From Closterium sp. Naga37s-1 (taxonomy: Eukaryota > Streptophyta > Zygnematophyceae > Desmidiales > Closteriaceae), in NCBI GenBank assembly GCA_947471745.1, contig CANJKZ010000822.1, forward strand, positions 157,001 to 221,000: DNA of 64,000 bases, read 5' to 3'. Shown here one piece after another: positions 41,101 through 52,809 of this stretch. A program made the translations under genes and the position numbers. The first letter of the stretch is position 1. Every line of letters begins with the position of its first letter. The notes under the pieces were generated by a model, which worked only from the letters and a program-made list of their open reading frames with translations, searched no databases and was not told where the DNA came from.

Positions 41101-43763
41101 CAGGAACTCGCCACCCCGATCAGTGCGCAACGCCTGCACCGTGGTCTTGCACTGTCGCTCTGCCATCGGGAGCCACTTCTGGAACGCCGCCAGCGCATCA
41201 CTCTTCTGGGCCAAAGGGTAGGCCCAGACATATCGCGTCTTGCGATCCTTCAGCACCAAGAAGTAGCGGCTGCCGTCCTTAGCTGCTTCACGGAAAGGGC
41301 CACACAGGTCAGCATGCACCACCCCGAGCAACTCATCCTCCTCCTCTCCCACAGAAGGAAAGGTATGACGAGTGATCTTTCCCCCAACACAGGAGACACA
41401 AGGTATGCCTGACTTGCCCCCCTTCTCCAAATCCAAGCCCTTCACTGACCCGTGAGCCGATGTGCGCTCGATGACATCAATACCAACGTGTGCCATACGC
41501 GCATGCCACAGGTCCCCCTTAGACCGTACGCCCGTCGCCAAGGTACGAAGTGCCACCGTTTCGCCTTCCTGCTGCTGCGTCGAACACGGCTGGAAGTTCG
41601 TGCAGAGAACACGCCCCTTGAACTCCGCACGACCAAGGAGCGATCCATCTGGTGCCCTCAGCAAAGTCACATCCCCGGCATCCAGCAGCTGCACACCACT
41701 ATCACGCAGCTGCCCAGCAGAGAGAAGACTCGCCTGCACTCCTGGTACGTACAGCACGTCCGGCACCAAGACACGCCTGCCCCCCTCCCCAAGAAGAGCG
41801 ACTGTGCCTCGCCCCTGCACCTCCTGAAGGGCGCCGTTGAAGCCGGTAACCTGCTTAATGCTGCCGCCGCTGCTCATCTCCACAAAGGCAGAACGATCTC
41901 CCATGAGATGGTGGGAGCATCCGCTATCAAGCAGCACAACGCTCGGGTTCGCCTTCACAGCAGCTGCAACAGCCTGTAAGCCCTCCCCGGCCTCAGGCTC
42001 TAGCACAACGAGAGGAGTCTGCTCCACAACTGGCTTCACCATCGCACATGATGACTGCCCGCTCCCCTTAGAGCCATCACCCCCCTTTCCGCTGCTACCT
42101 CCAGAACCCTCTCCACCGGTGTCTGCCTCCTTATCCGCCCGCTGCTGACAGTACTTAGCAACATGCCCTATTTGTCCACACACATAGCACTTCCCCTTGA
42201 AGCCCCCTTTCCCCCCCTTCGGCTGGCCATCCTTACCCCCTTTCCACTTCTCCCCTCCCCCACCAAGCCCACCCCCATTCTTAGGCTGCTGCTGCTGTGC
42301 CGTAGTGGGAGGGGAAGGGAATGAAGTCTGCTGGAATTGGGGCTTACCCTTCTTGGTAAAGACCTGGTTAGCCTGGGGAAGAAATTGGTCCTTTCGTCCC
42401 TCTGCCGCCAGCGTACACTCCTCCTCGATGATGTAGCTAGCGAGGGTGTCCTCGTCCAACTCCTTGCGAACCTGCGGCAACTTCAGCATCCTGCGTAAGA
42501 GGTTGTACTGCTGCGGCAACCCCTTCACAACGTGAGTGATGTACGACGCCTGCGAGTAATCTACGCCGGCCATCCTCAGGTTCACTAGGATCTGCTGCGC
42601 ACGGTTGCAATAGGACGTAGCGGACTCGTGCTCTCCCATCTCGAGGTTAGTGAGCGCCTGCTCTAACTGACCGATGTACAGATCGTCCTTCGCCATGTAC
42701 GTGCGCATAATAAACTGCCATGCCTGATAGCCGGCATCGACCTTCATGCGACACGCCTTAAGGGCGATCTGTACGGTTGGGGAGCAGCATCGGGAAATGG
42801 TGGTGAATGTCAGCAACTGCATCGCGCGGAACTGAGAGAGATGCGCAAGCGCACGCGCTGGTGGAATGGGGGTGGTGCCATCTATGAATCGCTTTAGCTG
42901 AGCGATCTCAAGCTGCGGCTCGATTGATTCTGTCCACGTCGACAGGTCGTGACGTCCTTCTAACGGCCTAGTGACAACGATCTTGTCTGGAGTGAATCTG
43001 AAGTAGCCATAGTTGGGGGCTATTCTCTCGTCCCTCGACATCGATCCAATCGGGGTAACGCCCGGCATAGCCTCGCTATCGAACTCTTCCGCAATTCCTC
43101 CTCCAGCAACGCTCCGCCGTCCTACATTCGCATGCTCTCGTGACGCTGCTGCACGATGAACACGCTCCTGTACACCGCCAACGCTAGCCGTACTAAACCG
43201 AGTTGGTCCTCGCAGGACCCCACGCGACATCAACCCATCAAACTCCTCGTCATCGCTATTTCCGCCATCGACAGCCATATCCCACGCACTAGTACCTCCC
43301 GCAACTTGCTCAACATTCTCTACACGTGGCGAAGGGTGCTCACGACGCCGACGCGAGCGCAATCCCTCCAACATTAGCTCGTATTCGATATCACTAATCT
43401 CACCACGAGAATGACGAGCCACGAGATCCTCCTCTAGGGCGCGCAAATTACCGGCCTCCACGTTCGCCTCCTCTGTACTCATCCTCTACGACGTCTCTAT
43501 AAGGTACCACAAATTAAAATAAAGTGCCCCTTCCTTTAATCCCTCGTCTCGGGGTCACCTCACAAGGGTCCTCAGACGAGTGGTAATAAATTACCAAACG
43601 CCCTATCCTTGGGTCCGAGAACGTAACTGGAGGGAAATCAAGAGAGGTTCAACTTAGATTAATAAGCGCCCTTCACTAACGCCGCACGCCAAGGCGAGTA
43701 TACGAACGCGAATATCAACGACGACGGAAATCTATGCGTGTTCGTTCCACGCTCACCGCACCA

Positions 43764-44327
43764 TGAAGGAATATATTAGAGAGCGTAGCGATAGCGAGAG
43801 AGTCTCTGCTATGGGAATGATGTTGCGCCAGCAACTTGGTAGAGTTTTGGTAGCGTGTGCCTCTAAGGACTTTGTGAGAATTGAAGTAGCATTTGGGCCA
43901 AGTAGAATTGCAACATCAATTATCAAACACACAAGCAAACACAAACATATATAGGCAAGCAAGAGTTGCACAATTGTTGCGTGGCGCTGCGAGTAACCCA
44001 ACCCACACGAAAGTGCTGTGCAGGTGGGTGAACGCGCCCCGCACATTTCCAACCCAACTCGGCACCGGAATGTCTCACCGTGCACGCTACTCCTGCCAAC
44101 ACAGCAAGTGAGCAGCGTGCCTCACAAGCAAGGCACCTACGACCCCCAAGACTCGTCATTCCTAGCACCGATTCCGCCGAGTTCGCTGCAGTAGCTCACA
44201 GTCACCCGTAGTCACTAATGACCGCCACCGAACTCGTGCGTCGGTGCCGAGTAGACTCAGTCGTTAGGCGCCGACCTGCCAAGTCAAAGGTCATCGAGGG
44301 CCCTTGCTGTCGTAGGGCCCTCTAACA
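43764..44327 (-). repeat. Copia LTR, shared by two tandem copies
   Basis: 5' LTR of the left element and at the same time 3' LTR of the fragment to the right. Identical by eye to the left LTR. Confidence 0.85.
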
Positions 44328-45446
44328 CTCCCCTGCCATACTACAGCAAGGCCCTTTATAATCACAGGGCATGCATACACACATACACACCAAAACAAAG
44401 GGATACACACAAACGAAACACGCTCAAAGTATAAACACGCACCGCACCAGCCATGGATAGGCCATGGCACCATCCACATCATGGAGTGTCTAGGTCTTCA
44501 CTCCCCTCACTCGAGAGCCGCACCTGCCCCACAGCCTCGAAGCAACGACTGAAGGCGGGGAAATGCAATGCCTTTGTGAGGTAGTCAGCAGGCTGCTCGC
44601 TCGTAGGGATGTACTGCAGCTGCAGCTTCCTGCGCTTGACCATGTGCTGCAGCCACATGTGACGACGCTCCATGTGCTTGAGGCTCCCCTTGAGCCCCAT
44701 GCCACCTGCCACTGAAATGGCGGAGGAGTTGTCCACAAAGAGAGTCGTGGGCTCCTCACTCCTCAGCAGTTGAAACTCTGCCAGCAGGAAGCGCAGCCTG
44801 CGCGCCTCCTTCCCAGCCTCCACAGCAGCAATGTACTCAGACTCAGTGGAGGAAAGGGTGGCGCAACGAATCCGCTGGCTCGCCCATGAGACAGCAGCAC
44901 CCCCGAGCACGAAGACATAGCCACCTGTGCTGGTCCTGTTCTGCTTGTCCCCTGCATCATCAGCATCGGCGTAGCCCACCAGCTCCAAGGACTCCGGCCC
45001 ACCACCAAACTCCAGCGCCACATCCCTGCTCCCCACCAAGTACGTCAAGCACCGGTCCAACTCCTTCCAGTGCTGATCACTCCGCACAGTCTGGCCCGAC
45101 CCCAGCTTGCTGCAGGCGAACGAGATGTCGGGACGGGTGGTACAGGCCGCGAACTGCAAGGATCCCACCTTCTGCCTGTACTCCTCCTCCTGGCGAGACT
45201 GCCATCCCACATCCTCGAAGGTCTGCACACTGAAAGGGTCAGAGGAAAGAGGGGTGCGAGGCACTCGCAGCGGCTGCTCCCCGTCAAAGAAGCGCCTATG
45301 GACCTTGTCCACATAGGCCCCCTGGTGCAGCCACAACCTCCTCGTGGGCCTGTCCCAAATCAGCTGCAACCCCAGATATTTCTCCACAGGGCTAATCTCC
45401 CGCAGCTGAAATGCACTCTGCAGCAGGTCACGCAGCTCCGCTAGCT
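44328..45446 (-). mobile_element. Second Copia copy, truncated (RNase H and part of RT)
   Basis: Near-identical to 38118-39236 of the neighbouring element, with only a handful of differences. It ends abruptly where Gypsy integrase sequence begins. The order LTR-internal-LTR-internal suggests a tandem array formed by LTR recombination, later cut. Fossil fragment. Confidence 0.85.
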
Positions 45447-48400
45447 TTACGAATAAAGTTAGCTGTCTTTTTGCGGGCTGTCTGTAGTTCCGTGACAAAC
45501 TTCTGCGATCGTGGTACCGGGTTGTCCAGGGTCGTCGATGAGGGTACCACGGGATCTATCCCGTAATTCAAGTAGAAAGGCGATTGTTTAGTCATGGCCG
45601 AAGGGGCGTTGTTGTACGCGAATTCCAGCATCGGCAGCGAGTCCTCCGACTTGCTAAGGTCCGGGCAGTTGGTGCGAATCAGCTGCTCCATAGTTTGGTT
45701 TGTCTGTTCTGTCTGTCCGTCGGTTTGCGGGTGGTAGGACAACGAAAACTGCAGGCGGGTTCCGTACTGTGCCCTGCTAGAACTTCGACGTAAATTTCGG
45801 ATCCCGATCGCTGATGATCGCCGAAGGTAACCCGTGTAGGCGTACGACGGTGGAGATGAAGAGTTTTGCCGTATCTTTGGCTGTGATCGTCGTGCGGCAT
45901 GGTGCGAAATGCGCCATCTTCGTCAGTCGATCGACGACGACCATAACTGAGTCGTTGCCACTCGCGCCAGCTGGAAGTCCTGTGACAAAATCCATCGTCA
46001 CCTATTGCCACGGTCGCTCGGGTGGCTCGAGGGGCTGCAGCAGTCCGGCTGGCCTTTGGCGCGACGACTTCATCGCTTGGCAGGTCGGGCAAGTTGACAC
46101 GTAGCGCTGCACGTCGGTGAGCTTTTCCGGCCAGTATTAATTCCGCTGCAGTAGCTTCAGTGTTTTGTCGATGCCGAAATGCCCAGAAAGGTTGGAGTCG
46201 TGTACCTCCTGCGTCAGCAACTCCCGTAAAGGCTGGTAGGCTGGCACCCAAATCCGGTTCGTACCGGCTTTTAGGTGATAATTGCCATGTTGCGTGGTAG
46301 CCTGTTGGTGCCGATTCTTGAAAAACCTATCAATCTTGTAGCCGTGGGTGAATAGTCTCGTCAGCATCGGGTTGGTGTGGTCGATTAGTACCGCCGTATT
46401 CTGCTTTTAGAATAACAAGAGAAGTTTAGAACAGAAAAGGAGGGTTTGCACTAGCAGGCAGTTGAGTACATATGGGAAACCCTAATCTGGGATGTACTCG
46501 CTATAGAGTACCCCACTGTAGGCTAGACAAATATAACATTCTGACACACCCCCATAGTCAAAGTGGGGTGTAATCAGCACAACAAACAGGCATAGCAATA
46601 GTTCACAGGCACAAGGGCATAGTACAGCTAGAGGCATTCACAAAGGGCAAGTGAGGAGGAGGAGGCTGGACTGTGAGAGGAGAGGAGATTGGAGGCGACG
46701 GATTGCAGACACACGGGCAACAGGAGCGCGCACACGGTGGCTACCGGAGATTGTAGCCTCCGGACTACAGGAGTAACTGGCTCCGCGGCTAAGACGAGCG
46801 GCAGGAGCAACGGACCCACGGGCGACTGGCGCAGCAGGCTCGCTGGGCTACCGGAGATCGTAGCCTCCGGACTACTGGCCCTGCTGGCGACACGACGGAT
46901 ACCTCCGCACACTATCCCCCACTGTTGCAGACCCCCTTTCACACACCCTCTGCTGCACCCCTAGCTCCACTCCCATGTCACCCCCCTAGCACCACTCCCT
47001 CGGCTCCCACACATCCACCCCCCTCAGCGGCAGCTGCAGCAGTGGGAGACGAAGGAGGAGGAGGTGCAAGTGGCGACGCACACACCCGCCACCCCCATAC
47101 CCGCCACCTCGCAGTTGCACAAGGGCAGGAGGCGGCAGGGGCGGCTCGCGGGCTGCAGGGGCGGCTCGCGTGGGCTGCAGGGGCGGTTTGCGGGCTGCAG
47201 GGGCGGTTCGCGAGCTGCAGAAGGGGCAGCGTGCGGGCCCCCAAGGGCGCCACGACGGGCGACGGGAGGGGGGCCGCGCGCAGGCCCCCGAGGGCGCCTC
47301 GACGGGCGACGGGAAGGGGCGACGCGCGGGTCCCCAGGGCGCCGCGACGAGGCGACGGGAGAGGGGGACGCGCGGGCCCCCAAGGCGCCGCGACGAGGCG
47401 ACAGGAGGGGGCGGCGCGCGGGCCCCCAAGGTGCCGCGGCGAGGCGATGGGAGGGGGTGACGCGCGGGCCCCCAAGGTGCCGCGACGAGGCGACGGGAGG
47501 GGGGGCGGCGCGCGGGCCCCCAAGGCGCCGCGACGAGGCGACGGGAGGGGACAGCGCGCAGGCCCCCAGGGCACCGCGACGAGGCGACGGGAGGGGGGGC
47601 GGTGCGCGGGTCGACGGGGTAGGAAACCGCCGCGCGCCTCGGGGCGCACAGCGGGCAGAAAACCGCCGCGCGCTCCGAGCGTGCGGCGGGCAGAAAACCG
47701 CCATGCGCCCCGAGCGCGTGGCGGCAAGAATAAACGTCGCGCGCCCCTGGCGCGCGACAGACAGGACAGCAGTGGAAGCAGGTGGTGGGCCCACCCACAG
47801 GATCGACCAGGGAGGGTCGACCTACTCTGATAGCATGTTAGAATAACAAGAGAAGTTTAGAACAGAAAAGGAGGGTTTGCACTAGCAGGCAGTTGAGTAC
47901 ATATAGGAAACCCTAATCTGGGCTGTACTCGCTATAGAGTACCCCACTGCAGGCTAGACAAATATAACATTTTGACATCTGCATGGATGGTTGGGTGAGG
48001 GCGTCAGCAATGTTGTTGGCGCCTTTCTTGTACGTGATGGTGTGCCGAAAATTGGCCTCGAGGTAGTCCAAACACCGGATTTGTCGGGAGTTGAGTGTTG
48101 GTTGCGTGCGCATGTACTGTAGCGATTTGTGGTCGGTTCGGATTGTCACGTCGGCTCCCGTGAGGTAGCAGCGCCAGACACGAAAAGCGTGGACAGCGGC
48201 TAGCATTTCTTTGTCGTGGACCGGGTAGTTGCGCTCGGGTGGCTGCATCTTGCGTGATTCGTAGGCGATGGGTTGCAGCCCTTTGCTGAAGTCCTGTAGC
48301 AGGACGGCGCCGACGGCAAAATCGCTGGCGTCCGTGATGACCTCGAACGGTCGAGATGGGTCGGCGAGGCGGAGTACCGGGGGTGAACTCAAAATGTTTT

Positions 48401-50060
48401 TGAGTGCGTCGAAGGCGGACTGCTCTCTCTCCCCCCACCGAAAATGAGTGTCCTTGTGCAGCAAGTCGGTCAGCGGCTTAGTTATCCCTGCCATATTATG
48501 TACAAAACGGCGAACGTAGTTAACAAATCCCAAAAAACTATGCAATTTAGGGATATTAGTCGACGGCTTCCATTTAACGATGGCGTCCACCTTACGAGGG
48601 TCAATTTTGATGCCGTCGCGGGAAACCACGTGCCCTAAAAACTCCAACTCCGGCTTTAGGAACTCGCACTTAGACCCCTTCGTAATCAGCCTATGTTCCT
48701 GTAGACGCCGGAACACCTCCTCCAAATCCCGTAAATGCTCTTCTTTCGTTTTGCTGTACACCATGATGTCGTTGAGATACACGATGACTTTTTTGTCCAG
48801 GATGTCCCGGAAGATCCCGTTCATGGTCATTTGGAATGTCGAGGGCGCGTTGGTCAGTCCGAACGGCATTCTTCATAACTGCCGTAGCGTGTGCGAAAAG
48901 CCGTTTTCGGGCAGTCGTCGGCGAACACGTGAATTTGGTGGTAGCCGCCTCGCAAGTCGATCTTCGAAAAATAACGAGCTCCACGAAGTTGATCCAGCAG
49001 ATCGTCAGTTTGCGGGATCGGGTAACGCGATTTTAGCGCGACCCGATTCAGCGCTCGATAATCGATGCACATGCGTAGGCCCCTGTCCTTCTTCGGTGTG
49101 AACAGTATCGGCGCTGCAAACGGCGACGTGCTTGGCCGTATGAATCCCTTGGCTAGCAGGTAATCCAGCTGGCTTCGCAGCTCGTCAAGCTCTGGTTGGC
49201 TGAGCCGCCACTGCGTCTGCACAGTAGGTTGCGCGCTGGGTTCCAGCTGGATCCGATGGTCTTCTGGACGCTGAGGGGGTAGGCCATCCGGGAGGTCGTC
49301 CGCGAAAATTGCGGGGTACTTCCGAATAATGCTCGCCAACTCCTCATGGACCGCCGCGCAGAGCGTGTCGATGTCCGCGATTTTTTCGGAAGCCGCAATC
49401 TCGTACAGGTGCACCGCATAGGCTTAAGCTCCACTGTTGATCGCTCGCGCCATGTTGATGGCGTTGACACGTGTCGTCACCGGCTCCGTGTCCGTCCACT
49501 TCGGAAGCGTCGTCAGCCCTCCCTTTCCTCGCACAGCACACGCTCCCGTCGTCCAGTCGATCGTCGGATTAAACTTTTGCAACCAATCTCGCCCCAGCAG
49601 CACATCGCAGCCGACCAAAGTCGTCGCCATCATCTTCATGCCGAACCCGAAATTGTCGCCACACTTGATCCGATTTTTTTGCGCTTCATCTCGGATGGCC
49701 AGTGGCGTCCCATCCACCAGCCTTGCATCAATCTCCGGTAGACATCTGTTCAGCTCCACCCCTATTTTTTTTTGCCGTTGCCAGGTTGACGAGGCTGTGA
49801 CTCGCCCCACCGTCGACGAATATTTTTATTTTATAACCGTTAACCCTCCCCACCACCAGCACAGGGTAGTCCACGTGTTCACCCACGTTATTCGTCCGGT
49901 TGCGGTTGATAGCTCTGATCGGTACCACGACCCGGTGTGGATGGTGATTGTCGGGCGACAGGGTCTCGTCAGTAGGGCACCCATCTGCTACTGACTCGTT
50001 TCTTTTCCCGACCCTTCTCTGCAGTTCTTCTTCCCCTGCTTAAAGCCCGGGGTCAGCATG
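45447..50060 (-). mobile_element. Ty3/Gypsy fossil 1, interrupted by a TRIM
   Basis: On minus: protease-like part (DGGASHSLV, LGRDWL), reverse transcriptase (~48.7-49.4 kb), RNase H (~48.0-48.6 kb), then after the nested insert an H2C2 zinc motif and integrase (HPQTDGQTE). Gag and both LTRs are missing. Broken in several places, so older than the Copia copies on its left. The left end is cut at the Copia fragment. Confidence 0.85.
46405..47977 (-). mobile_element. TRIM (non-autonomous LTR element) nested in Gypsy 1
   Basis: LTRs of 142 bp at 46405-46546 and 47836-47977 differ at about five positions (~3.5%). A perfect 5-bp target duplication TCTGC flanks it. On minus, a primer-binding site TGCTATCAGAG follows the 5' LTR and a purine tract CTATGGGGGTG precedes the 3' LTR. 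The 1.3-kb inside has no pol; it holds GC-rich repeats with CGCGACGAGGCGACGGGAGG. The long frames at 46.9-47.8 kb are artefacts of these repeats. Confidence 0.9.
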
Positions 50061-50550
50061 GTAATTTATCAAGTTATGTGGGTTTGAAATAGTGTTGGCG
50101 AAACCTTGAAAACAAGAATTTCGGCAAAGTCAGTGTAGCGAGAAAAATATCGATTGACGAGGGGGAAAGGGGTCTCGCCAAACGTGAAGCGATGGTGAAC
50201 GATACTGTGCAGCTTTGACGGATTTGCAAGCACTGTGGAGCGACTGGAAGGAGTGTCGCAAGGATTGTTCTTCAGCCAATCTGGTTCAAGTAGTGGAGAA
50301 GGTCCACGCACAGTGCGACTACTAGCAAAAACGAAAACGGGAAGCACCAACACGAGTGAGAAGAAAGAACACCACGATCAATCAAGCTAACTACTTCGTG
50401 TGAAATAGCCGCAGGAGCTAACAAGGAAACGTGCAAACGAATATGACATGCCAGAAAACGTACATGCTGAGTTGCAGGAAGGAGCGTTGAGAAGAGCGCG
50501 ACACAGCGCGATATGGCCTCTGGCACATCGATTGCCTCTGGCACATCGAT
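50061..50550. other. Unassigned DNA, perhaps decayed LTR element sequence
   Basis: No domain seen. The right end has 18-bp repeats of CACATCGATTGCCTCTGG that continue after the next insert. Confidence 0.35.
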
Positions 50551-51485
50551 TGTAACGCATTGCCCTAACTAAGCTAACTAACCAACTTCCCTCTAAGCAA
50601 ATGTCGAGAGTTTTCTCGACAAAGAGGGACTTGGAGAAGAAGGTTGGCTTTGGTTGGGATGGAAGGGTTGGTTTGGTTTTCCAAACCTCAACCAAGAGGA
50701 TTGGGAAACTCCAACCCATCAAAGTGAAATCACAAAGGTTGGAATTCCAACCAATCAGAAACTGCCAAACAATTGTTACAATCTACTCTATCCTAAACAC
50801 AACCATTGAATGGTTCTAAGTTGGGTTTTCCAACCCAACACAATTGCCACATAGGCTCCAAGCCTAGGAACCATCCCACCATGGAAACCATAGTTGGGAT
50901 AGTTCCCCAAGGGGTGTATTGAGGGGGTCTGAGCTAAGCAAGCTCATTCTCAACCTCCCACTCCAACAAAACAATTGGAAATGGGATTGTTTCTCTAAGT
51001 CCTTTTGGGCTCTCTCACAAGTCTCCCTACACTACTACTCCAAGTGCTTTTCATCAAAGGCATCAAGAAGATCTTCATCTCCAAGGCTATTAATGCTAGT
51101 TAAAGCTACTATTTTGTATTGGAATATTATAAAAGCCTTATAACCGCCATTATAAAAGCCCTGGGCATTACATTGGTATCAGAGCCTAGGGTTCGAATCC
51201 CGGCTGGACCACACTTTCCGCCTTTGGCGAGAACTGAAGTGCGGTTGTAACCAGCTCGAACCCAGCGAACGATCCTCCGCTGGCCTGAGCAACCAGCGAA
51301 GTCGCAGCCAGCAGCACTGCGAAATCTAGGTCCCAGCGGCAGGGGGCCGACTTCCTGAAGTCCAGGGCCAACGGGGACGTTGGCACCAGGGGGGGACGAG
51401 TGTAACGCCTGTGGGCTGTGTTAAGGGCACTCCGCTGCGCCAAATAACACCCTCGTTTTGACCCAGTGGGTAGCGAGGTGTTACA
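50551..51485 (+). mobile_element. TRIM-like LTR element with target duplication
   Basis: Starts TGTAACGC, ends GGTGTTACA, and is flanked by a 5-bp TCGAT duplication (50546-50550, 51486-51490). A primer-binding site TTGGTATCAGAGCC (initiator Met tRNA type) starts at 51172 after GGGCATTACA. A purine-rich AGGGGGGGACGAG directly precedes a second TGTAACGC at 51404. The terminal segments are unequal in length and not alignable as one LTR pair, so the element is recombinant or rearranged. No protein-coding part. Confidence 0.65.
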
Positions 51486-51879
51486 TCGATTGCCTCTGGC
51501 AGCACGTAGGTCGACGATTTCGGGGCATTGCAAACGTATATTGGGCTCGAAAGTGCCTATTACTTAGGGCAATGCCATGCTGGGGGCGTCCACAATACGC
51601 ATACCCTTAGGGTTACGCAATTCTACTCTGTCAGCCACCGGGCGGCCACGGGCGGGTAGCAGCGCGCGAAATACAGAGACGACCATCCCCCTCACCGGTT
51701 TACGCGCAGCTCGCGCCACTGGTCGTTTAGCAGCGCGTCAACTCGCAAACGTCCAGCGCGTGCACTATTCTGGTCGAATAGCAGCGTGGAGAGGGCGCTA
51801 GAACGAGGCACCACCACGCCAGGACAGGTACACGTGCTCCGCGCCCCTGCACTCTGCGCTCTGCCCCCTCCGCCCGCTG

Positions 51880-52795
51880 CGCTCTGCCCCCTCCGCCCGC
51901 TGCGGTCTGCCCCCTCCGCCCCCTGCGCTCTGCCCCCTCCGCCCCCTGCGTTCTGCCCCCTGCGCTCTGCTCTATGAGCCCTGCGCTCTGCGCCCTATTC
52001 TCTGCGCCCCATGCTCTGCGCCCTATGCTCTGTGCCCCATGCTCTGTGCCCCATGCTCTGTGCCCCATGCTCTGTGCCCCATGCTCTGCGCCCCATGCTC
52101 TGCGCCCCATGCTCTGCGCCCTATGCTCTGCGCCCCATGCTCTGTGCCCCATGCTCTGTGCCCCATGCTCTGTGCCCCATGCTCTGTGCCCCATGCTCTG
52201 TGCCCCATGCTCTGTGCCCCATGCTCTGTGCCCCATGCTCTGTGCCCCATGCTCTGTGCCCCATGCTCTGTGCCCCATGCTCTGTGCCCCATGCTCTGTG
52301 CCCCATGCTCTGTGCCCCATGCTCTGTGCCCCATGCTCTGTGCCCCATGCTCTGTGCCCCATGCTCTGTGCCCCATGCTCTGTGCCCCATGCTCTGTGCC
52401 CCATGCTCTGTGCCCCATGCTCTGTGCCCCATGCTCTGTGCCCCATGCTCTGTGCCCCATGCTCTGTGCCCCATGCTCTGTGCCCCATGCTCTGTGCCCC
52501 ATGCTCTGTGCCCCATGCTCTGTGCCCCATGCTCTGTGCCCCATGCTCTGTGCCCCATGCTCTGTGCCCCATGCTCTGTGCCCCATGCTCTGTGCCCCAT
52601 GCTCTGTGCCCCATGCTCTGTGCCCCATGCTCTGTGCCCCATGCTCTGTGCCCCATGCTCTGTGCCCCATGCTCTGTGCCCCATGCTCTGTGCCCCATGC
52701 TCTGTGCCCCATGCTCTGTGCCCCATGCTCTGTGCCCCATGCTCTGTGCCCCATGCTCTGTGCCCTATGCTCTGTGCCCCATGCTCTGTGCCCTT
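51880..52795. repeat. 14-bp minisatellite, over 50 copies
   Basis: (ATGCTCTGTGCCCC)n, most copies perfect, with variants (CTGCG, CCCTATG) at the left; preceded at 51880-51960 by (CTGCGCTCTGCCCCCTCCGCC)-type repeats. A 14-bp unit passes through all frames, making artefact reading frames of 14-residue repeats on both strands, one continuing into the Copia fragment. Confidence 0.95.
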
Positions 52796-52809
52796 TCCCC
52801 CTGGTACCC

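Larger units (their letters stand above)
37554..44327 (-). mobile_element. Ty1/Copia LTR retrotransposon, nearly whole
   Basis: LTRs at 37554-38117 and 43764-44327 (564 bp each) look identical by eye, so the copy is young. On minus the order is LTR, gag (UBN2-type, ~42.4-43.5 kb), zinc knuckle (CxxCxxxGHxxxxC), protease (LLDSGCSHH), integrase (~40.8-41.5 kb), reverse transcriptase (~38.9-39.8 kb) and RNase H (~38.3-38.8 kb), the Copia order. The purine tract GGCAGGGGAG (minus) adjoins the 3' LTR. The coding part has about two breaks. No target duplication can be shown because a second copy is joined in tandem on the right. Confidence 0.9.

Noticed and set aside
46925-47846. ~300-codon Arg/Gly/Pro-rich frames on both strands
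   Set aside because: GC-rich tandem repeats inside the TRIM; all frames are open.
51165-51215. tRNA gene suggested by GGTTCGAATCCC
   Set aside because: The T-loop-like motif follows a primer-binding site; no acceptor stem or anticodon arm can be formed.
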